Source: Tetrastigma voinierianum (Eukaryota > Streptophyta > Magnoliopsida > Vitales > Vitaceae). Taken from it: a stretch of 64,000 nt of DNA. The stretch lies in the NCBI GenBank assembly GCA_016808115.1, contig JAEQBH010002959.1, positions 1 through 64,000 of the forward strand, in the 5' to 3' direction. This document shows, one piece after another, positions 47,215 to 57,459 of this stretch. The notes below the pieces were generated by a model. It saw nothing but the letters and a program-made list of their open reading frames with translations, made no database searches and was not told the origin of the DNA. Both the position numbers and the translations under genes were made by a program. How positions within the stretch are numbered: position 1 is the first letter of the stretch; every line of letters starts with the position of its first letter.

Positions 47215-47950
47215 TGGTTAGTAGAGGACGAGGACGTAGAGGATCGTCCACTGGCACCGGGTCAAGCACCACCCCAAGCACTGACCACCCGCCAAGATTT
47301 CGATCGGGCCGGGCCGAGGCTTAGAAAGCAAACCGATCGCTTATCGCATAAGCTAGCATAGCAGTGTAGTCGTGAGATCCTAGTAACCCCAGAGGCTTGG
47401 GGACGCATCATCCTCCGACATACACGTGGGGAAAAGATCCACAGGCACTACCGGGTCTGGCGCAGCAACGAAGGTGTTGGGAGGCTATGAGACTAACCGG
47501 CTGACGACCCGATGACTAGCTTCTGCTCTAGCTAGAGAATGAGGCCCAAATATGATGGGCGGGCAATAACCCTCAGAGATCTTAGATGAGCTGCTAGGTC
47601 GTGAGTTCTTCCCTAGGATTGCATAAAATAGTAATGAGTATACGAGGGTTGCGGTTGAGATTCCCGGACTCTACTCACAATGGACCCGAGGATTATGGAC
47701 ATGTCGTGAGTTCGAGTCATCCCGAGGGGACGGTTATCGGAGAAGCTTACGTGGTCGCATCGATCGTGGAGGGTAGAGGAGTCAAGCACGCAGGATCTGC
47801 ACTCTATGGTATTTCAGGGGGACAAGCATGACATTTTTTCCCCGCACAAAGATACAGTCCGCGCTGGTCAGACAATACAGCGGTCACACAGTCAATCTAG
47901 AGGACGAGGAGAGACCAAATCGATCGGCCCTGAGGGTTTGCGAGCACGCG
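47215..47950 (+). pseudogene. Element F gag region, truncated and broken
   Basis: An ATG at 47,215 opens MVSRGRGRRGSSTGTGSST, basic and Ser/Gly/Thr-rich as at the start of several plant gypsy gags, and closes after 36 codons. No gag core or zinc knuckle could be followed before the reverse transcriptase region begins near 47,960, so this region is too short for a full gag plus protease. Assignment is by position. Confidence 0.4.
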
Positions 47951-48760
47951 AATGTTTTTCCGTGATGAGCTACCCGGACTACCTCCACATAGGGATGAGA
48001 CTTGCATCGAAGTCACACCCTAATATTTCAACGCATCTCTATGACTCGCATGTGACGGGCACCTGGGCTTAGTCATAGAACTCAGTCCAATACGGAGCTA
48101 TTGGTCATGGGTTTATTAGACCGGCACTTCACCACGTGGGCGCTTTTGCCGAAGGCGGCGGAAGGCGGCAAGACCTTCGACCTATTGACTACATGCGCTG
48201 AACAGAAGATCAAGAATCTGCACTCCATTACCGAGGATCGACATCGTTTGATCAGTTGAGAGGAACGCGAGCTCACTCTAAGATAGACCTTCAGACCGGG
48301 TTACCATCAGCTGAGGTTAGTGGAGACGATATCCCTAAGACAACGCTTAGGCGCCGCTATGGGCACTTCCTCAGCCATTGCACGTTCTTCTGATTGACGC
48401 ACGCGCCAAGAAGATTCACGGATCTCACATAGGATATTCCAACCCTATTTAGGATCAGCTTGTCGTATTCTTAGTGGATGACATTTGATCTACCTCACAA
48501 AGAGTGGGAGCCGAGTATCACTGAGGATTGTTTACAATTAAGAGACCATCACAGACGCCAAGTTCCAAGAAGTGCAGTTAAGCATTGCAAGTAGAGTCAG
48601 ATACGTGTGTCAAGATCGAGTGTCACGACTCCAGAAAAGGTTGAGGCAAGGATGCTGGAAGAGACCGAATGTCAATTCGAGATTAATAGTTTTCTTTGGG
48701 ATTGGCCGGGTATTACGAGACACGAGAATGGGCGTGTCAGTTCCCATTCTGACAAGATCA
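47951..48760 (+). pseudogene. Element F reverse transcriptase, broken
   Basis: Plus-strand pieces in order: a linker with ELPGLPPHRE (about 47,968), GFIRPA (about 48,111), a degraded template-grip region (48,180-48,240), FDQLRGTRAHSKIDL (about 48,247-48,292), SGDDIPKT (about 48,324), the catalytic-box equivalent VVFLVDDI (about 48,465-48,490) and LGLAGYY (about 48,697-48,717). Several frame changes and stops lie between. Gypsy/chromovirus type. Confidence 0.7.
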
Positions 48761-49699
48761 TGTGGATACGGATAATACTGACTCTACGGTCGACTCGCCC
48801 GACTACGTAGAGAGAAATCGAGGATATTTGGAACACCGATACGTGTTATAGCAAGAGGGAGGATCACTTTCTTCCAATAGAAAGAAGCGTAAGACTGCTT
48901 CACAAGAATATCCAGACGTGGCCAGGTCATCGTGACCAAGGCCAAGATTACGGGACAATAGTCGTGCAAGGCGATGATGTGTTATTTCGCCACCGACACT
49001 ACGTGACGGTCCGCACGGCCGCGAATCCCAAGACTATGGGACACTTCCATCCGCAATCATCGCGAGACGAGCGAGGGTCGCAATGACGGGCGCATGGTAT
49101 GCTGCTCATCGCAAGATCTCGCATATACGGCGCAGGATCGCTCCTCGCAGACAAAGGATCCCGATGTTCGATTGGTGCGCCTGGCCACCAGGACAGAGCA
49201 ATACATTTGTTTCTCCATACCCCAGTATACAAAGAGTGTGGATCAAGCCGTACGTATCGAGCTGGCATCAAGCGCGGCAATTTTTGTGGTGGTAGACCTG
49301 TCGTTAGCTGATCATTCAGGTTTCGACATGGATAAGTTGACAACCATCGGGTTGTCATACTGAAACCTAGGCCAGTTGTCATACTTATTGACTAAAGATT
49401 AGATTTGGCTGATGTTACGCCTTTATAGCCAAGTATAGATGTTCTTCCCAGCGTAGGGAGAGTTGACCTAATAGGCCTGGATTATGAGCAAGAGATCAAG
49501 ATTCTCGCTCATGGTGGAACCGGGATTGGTTGTCACAATATGACATTATTACATTATGTGCACAACATCGCTACGAAAGATGGTGTGGGTGCACTAAGAT
49601 GGTCATTCACCACTCTCGTGAGCGTGGCCGAGTTTGTTTAGGGACTAATACGTCCCATGGAAGACTCATGGTTGAACCAGAAATGGGCAGAGGCTCAAG
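48761..49699 (+). other. Element F internal stretch without clear homology
   Basis: About 940 bases between reverse transcriptase and the RNase H end, where Ty3/gypsy elements normally have a much shorter connection. It contains relatively stop-poor overlapping frames (49,083-49,363) of higher GC content, with no motif I can name. It may be badly decayed pol or foreign filler. Confidence 0.35.
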
Positions 49700-49788
49700 G
49701 TGTTTCTAAGAGTTGTGTTGCTCGAGATGAAAACACACGGACAAGGTTATCACGCAGACTTAGAGTTGATGGCTGTGAGCTCTGGTGA
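49700..49788 (+). pseudogene. Element F RNase H remnant, cut by element G
   Basis: A short piece reading LEMKTHGQGYHADLELMAV (about 49,721-49,777) matches the end of the RNase H domain of gypsy elements (pattern QLK-x-HE-x-NY-x-HDLELAAVV). Element G is inserted just downstream at GGTGA. Confidence 0.6.
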
Positions 49789-50934
49789 TGTAACTTCAAA
49801 AATCCCCCTGAATTTTATAATAAAATTTATTATATTCGGTACAATCAGTCAACTTGGTAATTTTCGGGAATCATTGTTAGATTATTTAAATATTGATTCA
49901 ATGATTGAACTGTAAAATAAACCCATGAAAAAAAAAGAGAAAATATGGAAATTGTAAATTAGACCTAAGATTAATTGTAAATAAGTTTATATGTTCATGA
50001 AAATAGAGACTTAAATGAGGAATAATAGAGAAATGGAGGGACCTAAATATAAAAGAAATAAAGAAAAAGAAGAAAAAAATCAAGGAAAGGGTATGTGTAC
50101 GAGGAAAGGAGAGGAAGTTTCCTTCCTTAAAGTACGACAAGAGGATCCATAAGAAAAAGAAAAACAGAGAAAGTGGAGAGTTAGAGAGAGAGGCTCCATC
50201 TTCTCTCTCTCTAGATTTCCTTCTCCGAATAATCGACTATAGGTCTCCCATTAAGCACTAAGGGAAGTCCTTCCTCAGTGACAAGAGCTAAGGCAGACCG
50301 ACCTGGGACTTCACAAACTCCCATGAGGTAGGTCTTCCTACTGTCGCCTTCACCCCAAGGATTGTCAAGTGGTCATCTGGCCTAGGGAATGTTTGGTTGC
50401 ATTTTAAACCATGGGAAGCTGTAATAGGTAGTGTGCGCAAATCTAGCCGAACCTTAGAGCTGATTTTTGGCAATGGCGAAGTGGAACAGAAGGCCCTTCT
50501 AGTAATTGTAGCCACATCACTAGCTTGATAAGCCAGCTTTAGCCCCGATTCAGACCTCTAGACTAAGTTATGTCCTTTAATGAGGTCACCCATCTAAACT
50601 GGCTCCGCCGGGCTTCGCTACCCGGCCAACTAGCCGACCTTAGAACGGGTTTTTGGGTCGAAAATAAAGAGAATTTGGGCAGCACGCCCTTCTCAGGAAA
50701 TTGTAGCCACATCAATGAACTTGATGTCAGCTTTGAATTTCACCGACCAGAGACCGTTATGGCCTTTACTCAGAATGTATCAAATGGATGAGTGGTCGTC
50801 AAACAAAGGGTCGCCAAACGCTGGTCACAAACCGTGTCGCCAAAGTCCTCAGAGGGGCCGCCGTCCAGAGGGGTCGCCGTATCCTCGTAGAGGTCGTTAG
50901 GTCCCGAAGAGCTCAGCCTCGTCGTGTTGACTAC

Positions 50935-51420
50935 GCATGACCTAACTCGGAAGGTCATATCTCCTTCTGCTGAACTCCGATTGGGGTGTTCTTTGATTTC
51001 ATGGAAAGCCCATGGAGTTAAGAATATATTGATATGCCTTTGAGGAGGATGTTAGATGTCAGGACTGAGGTTTGAATGAGCTCATCACTTCAAGGTACCA
51101 CAATCTGTGTCACTGTCAAAGTTGATCACGCACACCTCCAACTTCAGTCATGTCTCCTTCGCTTGAACTCCGACGGTGTTCTCGGGACCTATGGAAAGCC
51201 CATTGAGTCAAGAATACATTAATATGACTGAGAGGAGGATAGAAGCACTTTAACTGAGGTGATAGATCGAACTAGTCCAGGTCAGGTCAGCCTGCCGGGC
51301 TCAGATTTGACTGTATGACCTCCAACTTCTAAGGTCATAACTCCTTCGTCCGAACTCGATTCTCGATCTGACTATATGGAAGCCCATTGAAATAAGAATC
51401 CATCTATATATAGCTTGTTT
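50935..51420 (+). repeat. About 190-bp triplication in element G 5' LTR
   Basis: Three successive units, each with a GGTCATATCTCCTTC-like start, GAACTCCGA, ATGGAAAGCCCATTGA and AAGAATACATTAATATG. The same triplication is at about 58,660-59,160 in the 3' LTR, so it is ancestral to this insertion. Confidence 0.75.
51404..51413 (+). promoter_or_regulatory. Candidate TATA box of the element G LTR
   Basis: CTATATATAG followed by CTTGTTT, conserved at 59,143-59,152 as CTATATATAAG. It lies about 1.6 kb into the LTR. Transcription could begin about 30 bases downstream. Inferred from sequence only. Confidence 0.4.
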
Positions 51421-52086
51421 AAATTGGAACTCATACTAACCTCCGAAAATCAACTTAACCAAAACTACTAGTACGCATGAATAATATTATTCTTTAATGG
51501 TTTTGGGAATAGACCGATTTGAGGAGGAAAGCCAATCGTGATTGAGATTCCAAGGATTGGAATCAAAAGTGCAAAGATTTTTGGGTTTGTTCTTCTAAAT
51601 CCTATTCTTACTTCAGTTTGAAATGTTTGTTCTAACAACTCCTTAACTGCTTTCAAGATTTTGCATGTTTGTTCTAAAGCATATTGAAGTGATTTAATTT
51701 ATTTTGAGAAAAGCATTGTGAAATGTTTGTATAAAAAATTCGTATGATTATTGAAAATAAACTGCTTATACAAGCGTACATATTGTGAATATATTTTGCT
51801 ATAAAGGATTTGAACGCCCTTAATAGAATGTTAACCGTTTATTTCGTGATTAAGGATAGGATTGGTGATACCACTGCGGTCAAATAGCAAGATCGCGAAC
51901 TATTGATGTGTCACTCCGACCGCAACTTTCTGGGACCGTGATTCGTAGTGTTCACTATTTGATTGTTTATAACTGGCCAAGAGCCCCAATGGGACCGCAT
52001 CAGGTTATAAACATGGATACCGGCCTCAGCCAATGCATTCCTCGCTTGACTCCGATATCTCGTATAATAAGACAGGCAACTCATAA

Positions 52087-52190
52087 GGGCATAACTGAAT
52101 TGATTGGCATAACTGATTAGATTGGCATAACTGAATTGATTGGCATAACTGATTGGATTGGCATAACTTAATTGATTTTCGTAATTGAAT
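52087..52190 (+). repeat. TTGGCATAACTGA short tandem repeat in element G 5' LTR
   Basis: About five copies of a 15-18-base unit, alternating GAATTGATTGGCATAACT and GATTGGATTGGCATAACT. Counterpart at about 59,834-59,935. Confidence 0.8.
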
Positions 52191-52832
52191 CAATGTCATA
52201 ACCGAATCAATTGCGGAGCATATTTGAATTGATTTGAGATCGTGGAAATATTGATTATGAAAATGTATTTAGCGTGGATGATCAATGAACTATAATTTAT
52301 TGTATATATATATAAAGTATATGTATTGTATTATATTGATCATCCAAATGATTGAAAGTTCAATTATTAAATCAAGATGAATTACTTAAGCCGAATCGAG
52401 GAATGGATTTGTGATAGAACCACTGGGCATGAAAATGCTTAGCGATTGTTTTACCAATGCTGCAGGTACCGAGTATAGATAGTGATCACAGCGACCAAGA
52501 TCGAGAGCGCCAGTCATAAGAAAGAAATCTCTGAGTATGCTCCTACATGCGCACTCATTTCATGTGTTCTTTTTTGATATGGATATTTCTTGTATAAAAC
52601 AATTTGAATATCAACATCTATTTTAGTTACTATTTGAAAAGGTTTCAATGCCTTCATCGGTGAAATGCATTTTTGCAAAGTTAAATGTATTTTGTTAAAT
52701 GTTTACGGGCTAGTCATAATTTTTTAACGCTTCCGCAAAGATATGATTTTGAGTGATCGGAAAGGATTTTAAGTACATCCCTGACCATCGGACCGCCCAA
52801 CCCGTCGGGCTCATGCAAGGGTCCCACATATT

Positions 52833-52846
52833 AATTGGTATCGTAG
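52833..52846 (+). other. Element G primer binding site
   Basis: ATTGGTATCGTAGCCTAGG begins five bases after the LTR end and resembles TGGTATCAGAGC, complementary to the 3' end of initiator Met tRNA. It supports the 52,828 boundary. Confidence 0.7.
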
Positions 52847-52980
52847 CCTAGGTTTAGGCGGTTCTACAAAAATGATTTTTGAAATTGTTTGTAAATGATT
52901 TTGAATTGTGTTTAACATGCATTTATAAAGGATGACATATTTCGGGCCAGCGGATCTTCTTTAGTCTTAATAGGATAAGA

Positions 52981-53985
52981 ATGGACAGTTCGGCTTCCCT
53001 TAAATTCGAGGATGACGGGGACTCCTTGAACAGTCTTGCTAGTGTGGAAGGAGGCAAGCATCCCATGCCCCTGATGAATGAACGAACAAGTGGTAGGAGA
53101 TACATGGATATCCTCCGGTATTTGATTCGGGCATTACAAGCCCAGGAACAACCAATTGCAATTGCTCAAGCGTCGACCATTGAGAGAATGTGAAATCTTA
53201 GGCAAGTAGATTTTTATGGGAAAGAAAGAGGATGAGCCTTCTATAAGCTGGAAAATTGGCTCGAAGGCGGCGAATGCTTGTGCAAATGCATTGCAGTGAA
53301 TAGAAGTTGGAATGTGCGACATACGTACTACGAGGATGAGGCTTATCGGTGGTGGGTTTCGTGACCGGGACCGCCATCGGAGGGAGTTCCATGGGAGTTC
53401 TTGGATGAGTTCGAAGCACTATGTAGGTCGCATTTATCCCGAACAACATGGGACGGGTTTCATAATGCGAAGCAAAGACGGATGAATTGTGACCAGAATA
53501 TCAAAGAGAATTCACACACGGTTGAAGGCAAAGTATGCTCGAGGTACTGTGAGTGAGGAAGAAATGTCGTAGGTTTGAAGGCGGCTTTAATGGCTATGTC
53601 GAGCTCATGTCACGGCATTTTCCAGCAGGGATTTCCAAGAATTGTGACATGTGCATTGAATGTGGAAAGAGTAAAGAGGAAAGAGAGAAAGGATAAAAAA
53701 GACGAGGAAAGAAAAATCCGGTCAGTCCGGTTCGCAACACTTGACAAGGAAGAAATTCGAGGGGACCATAGGGTGTCGACTGCCTCTTTCAGGCTCTCGG
53801 TAGGAATACTACTCTACAGCCTTTGTCCCGATTGCGGGTACCGGAGGTGCTTCTAGAGGACCTGCTTGCTCCCATTGCTCCCATTGTGGGAGGAGAAATC
53901 ACAAGGGAGAATGTTGGAGACTTCACAGTGCTTGTTTGATTTGCGGATCGAAAGGCATAGAGACGAGATTGTTAGGCTCGTTCGT
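52981..53985 (+). pseudogene. Element G gag with zinc knuckle, broken
   Basis: The ATG at 52,981 opens a 70-codon frame (MDSSASLKFEDDGDS...) ending at 53,193. Out-of-frame continuations carry a gag-core-like segment (FYKLENWLEGGE, about 53,235; EDEAYRWWVS, about 53,332; WEFLDEFEAL, about 53,395). A nucleic-acid-binding end reads CGRRNHKGECW (about 53,892) and CLICGSKGH (about 53,934), the C-x2-C and GH pattern. The order is right for a chromovirus gag, which assembles the particle and binds RNA. The start is chosen as the first ATG after the primer site giving a gag-like N-terminus. Confidence 0.75.
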
Positions 53986-54480
53986 TGTGACACCTCGAAT
54001 GGGAGACACCGGCTTTGAGTGGGCACGGAGAAGGCAACAAGAGTGTTGCATCAGGGTGTTAGAGACAAGGGACCTGGGGAACTGTAGGTGAGCAAGATGG
54101 CGGAGTGCTCCGGCTAGGCGTATCTGATAAGCCGGTGGAAGATCTTAGGAAGCTCAGGGTGTGATGGTTGGTATTTCAAATCTTTGATACTACGATTACA
54201 TGCATTGATTGACCACGAATTGACCCTCCATATATTTGTGCGTAGCATTACCTAGTGTGAAAATTCTGAAATTAGGCAAGATATGACATCTTGGTGACCT
54301 AACCGCTCGGGCATAATTATTATTGTGAATGGGAGTGTATAGAGATTGCCACGAGTCAGAGATAAAGTATGAGTTTCTGGGATTTGATGGAATTATCCTT
54401 TAGGAGTTTGATGTGATTTTGGGGATGGATTGGTTGTCCGGAGCGCAAGTGATGGTGGATTGTAGAATGAAAGAGTGACC
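53986..54480 (+). pseudogene. Element G protease, broken
   Basis: Located between the zinc knuckle and reverse transcriptase. The C-terminal signature VILGMDWLSGAQVMVDCRMK (about 54,412-54,471) is clear. The active-site DTG-like motif is not readable. It would cleave the gag-pol polyprotein. Confidence 0.65.
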
Positions 54481-54659
54481 TTGAGAACACGAGATGAGGA
54501 TGAAGTAGCTTTCATCGGCGAGAGGAATTGAGCCACCTCTCTAATGTGATATCGCGACCCTTTGCTAGAAAAATGGTGCGAAAGGATGTGAAGCCTACTT
54601 GGCTTGTAGTTGATCACGATAAAGGCAAGGCTGGCATCAGATATCCTACGTTAGTGACT

Positions 54660-55480
54660 TTGGACGTGTTTGAAGGAGTTGCGGGTTGCCTCCGCAGAGG
54701 AGATTGAGGTTGCTATCGGCGTTGTACCCAGTGCCAGGCATCCATTACACCGTGCGAATGGCTCCCGGTGGAGTTAAGAGGTGAAGCAGTTGCAGAATTG
54801 CTACCAGAAAAAGCGGTTTTATTCGAGCCCGAGTGTATCATAAATAGGGAGCTCAGGTGCTTTTGTTAAAAGAAAGATGGTACACTTCGGCTATGTATTG
54901 ATTACAGACAATTGAACAAGTTAACGGTAAAGAGACCAGTATCGATTACCCGGAATAGATATTTGTTTGACGAATTAAAGGTGCAGAAGTATCTTTTCAA
55001 AGATTGACTTGCGATCACGGGTACCATCGAGTTGAGAATTAAAGGCTCTTCGATGTGCATAAGACGGCGTTTAGGGCGATATGGACATTATGAGTTCACT
55101 GTAATGTAGGTTGGATTGACAAATGCTCCGGTAGTCTTTCATGGACCTAATGAATCGTGTTTAGGCCGTATGTGATCAGTTTGTCGTAGTGTTCATGATG
55201 ACATTCTTGTGTATTCAAAGATCACGAAAGTCATGACACACACCTTAGAGTAGTGTTAGAGACTTTGAAAAAGAGCACATATGTATGCAAAGCGAGCAAG
55301 TGTGAGTTTTTGGAAGAATGAAAGTGTCCTTTCTAGGGCATATAGTATCGAAAGAAGGAATAAAGTAGATCAATAGAAGTGGTTGTTGAATGGAAGCCAC
55401 CTAGAAATATTTACGAGGAAGTGCGTAGTTTCACAGGGCAGCGGGATACTATAGAAGATTTGTTAAAGGGGTTTTAATAG
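54660..55480 (+). pseudogene. Element G reverse transcriptase, broken
   Basis: Pieces in order: a template-grip piece with LRLCIDYRQLNKLTVK (54,885-54,932) and the LFDELKVQKY segment (about 54,966), the catalytic DDILVYS (55,197-55,217, preceded by VVVF in another frame), LGHIV-like sequence (about 55,337) and VRSF followed by GYYRRFVKGF-like sequence (about 55,423-55,475). At least one frame change lies at the catalytic box itself. Confidence 0.8.
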
Positions 55481-55960
55481 TACGGCCCTAGATAAGTGAG
55501 ATTGCTCTAGAAAATGTAAAGTATGAATGGGTGAAAAATGTCAAGAGAAGTTTTGATAAGTTGAAAGCATTCTTAGCCCAGGGCTCGGTTCTTACTCAGC
55601 CGATGACGGTAGAGAATATGTGATTTTTAGTGATGCGTCGCTAAATATACTTGGATGTGTCCTAATGCAAGAGGGTAGTGGTAGCCTACGCTTCAAGGCG
55701 AGTTGAGCCGCATGAAAGAACTACCCCACGCATGATTTGGAATTAAGCGCAATTGTATTTGCGCTGAAATTGGAGACATTATTTGTATGGAGAGAAGTGT
55801 TCATCTATAGCGATCATAAGAGTCTTGGGAATTTGCCCTCACGGCGGAAGCAACTTGAGACAACGAGGATGGATGGGCCCGATAAAGATTGAGCTGCGGT
55901 GATTGATTATCACTGGGGAAAGGCTTGATGTAGTGGCGGCTTTGAGTAGAAAGTCATCTG
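55481..55960 (+). pseudogene. Element G RNase H, broken
   Basis: FSDASLNILGCVLMQEG (about 55,622-55,672) carries the first acidic residue region, then, after frame changes, the HDLELSAIVFALKLETLF-like piece (about 55,733) and YSDHKSLGNL (about 55,806). Lies between reverse transcriptase and integrase as in all Ty3/gypsy elements. Confidence 0.75.
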
Positions 55961-56039
55961 AGCGGCTTGACGTTGAATGCCCACGTTGTCGTGTGTGATG
56001 GTGCTTCGTAGTCGCGAGTTAATAGCGAGGCCAAGGTTT

Positions 56040-57420
56040 GTTGAATCGAGTGCTAGAGGCATAAAAGAAAGATGAGAAAATTGCTGCCATAATAAATCAG
56101 ATTGGAAATGGTAAAGAAACTGAGTTCACAGTGAACAAAAATGGAGTTTTGTATTATAAGGATCGGGTTTGTGTACCCGACTGTAATGATTTGAGGAAAT
56201 ACATACTTGAAGAGGCACATAGTGGATCTTTGCTATCCATCCGGTAGCCTGAGATGTATCGAGATTTAAAAATGTCATTAAGTGGTCAGGGATGAAAAGA
56301 GATGTGTGGAATATGTAACCAAGTGTTTGGTGTGTCAGAGTAAAGGCGAGCATCGAGTTCCTTCGGGATTGTGCCGGCAGTAGAATCTGGAGTGGAAATG
56401 GGACCGAATCACCATGGATTTTGTGGTTGGGTTACAATTGACAGGGAGAAGACATGACTCAGTTTGGAGTGCATGAGTAAGGCCGATTGACGAGTCATTT
56501 CATTCTTACCGGTGAGACGGATTTATTCACTTGACAAGCTAAGCGGCGTATGTCGAAATAGTTCGGTTACGCTAAGTTCTTATATCCATTATTTGAGACG
56601 AGATCCAGGAGTTTACTTGAATTTTGGGGAAAATTGCAAGAAGCCTTGGGCGCAGCGACTGGATTTGGTGGCGATTCGCGCAGCGGATGAGGCTGATCGA
56701 GAGAGTGATCCGGATTACGGAAGATATGTTGGGAGTTGTGTGATCGACCTTGAGGGGTAGTTGGGATCAACACATTGCTTTAGTTGAATTTGTGTACAAC
56801 AACGGTTTCGATCAAGTATTGGAATGGCGCCTTATGAGGTATATGGGAGAAAATGTAGAACACCATTGTGTTGGGCCAGATTAGTGAAAAAGAAAGTAGT
56901 TGGCGGGCTTGTCTGAGGGCGAAGAAAAAGTAGAAAATGATTAGAGAGAGATTGAAGGTGGCCAGCGATGAAACGAAATCATATCTGAGCATGAAAGAAA
57001 AGATATTCGATATGAGATCGGCGAAAGGTGTTTTTAGAAGTATCGCCTTGGAAGAAGGTGATGAGATTTGGGAAAAGGAACAGGATTGAGCCACTAGATT
57101 TGATGGCCTATGAAGTGATTGAAAGTGGGACCCGGTGGCATACGGATTGGCATTACCTCCGGACTTGGAAAGATCCATGATGTGTTTCACGTGTCCATGC
57201 TAAGGAGGTACCGATCAGACCCGTCACATGTAGTCTCTTCGGAGACAATTGAGCTGAGGCCAGATTTGACGTATGAAGAAGAGCGTTAAGATTTTGGCTC
57301 GTGAGTGAAGAATTCTGAGGAATAGAAGATTAGTTGATGAGTGTTATTGGAGAAGCCATAAGGTGAAGAAGCCACTTGGGAAAGTGAAGCGATGCGCGAC
57401 GTGTCATGACTGTTTGACTA
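56040..57420 (+). pseudogene. Element G integrase and chromodomain-like tail, broken
   Basis: The N-terminal zinc-binding region has NGVLYYKDRVCVPD (about 56,142) and VTKCLVCQSKGEHRVPSG (56,315-56,370), supplying the CC pair. The core has WDRITMDFVVGLQLTGRRHD (about 56,401-56,458), with the first catalytic Asp. A second stretch (FWGKLQEALG, about 56,620) and WDQHIALVEFVYNN (about 56,764) follow in other frames, then a GRKCRTPLCWA segment (about 56,843). The tail has IHDVFHVSMLRRYRSDPSHV (57,176-57,233), ending near KKPLGKV, as in the chromodomain-bearing end of Tekay proteins. Inactive as read. Confidence 0.8.
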
Positions 57421-57445
57421 AGGTAATTTCGAGGCCAATTTTATT

Positions 57446-57459
57446 AAGCGGGGGAGGAT
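57446..57459 (+). other. Element G polypurine tract
   Basis: AAGCGGGGGAGGAT directly before TGTAGCGCCCCG of the 3' LTR. Textbook plant gypsy primer for plus-strand DNA synthesis. Confidence 0.85.

Larger units (their letters stand above)
49789..52828 (+). mobile_element. Element G 5' LTR
   Basis: Starts TGTAACTTCAAAAATCCCC, ends GGGTCCCACA. Collinear with 57,460-60,583; long stretches are identical apart from run-length changes, such as CAAAAGTGCAAAG against CAAAGTGCAAAAG. It contains a duplicated block starting TTGTAGCCACATC (50,507 and 50,699) and three copies of an AAGGTCATA-ctccttcg block (about 50,951, 51,150, 51,331). Roughly 3.0 kb. Confidence 0.88.

Noticed and set aside
49083..49382. 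Overlapping open frames suggesting a captured host gene in element F
   Set aside because: No start context, domain or consistent frame supports it; retained only as an unexplained stretch.
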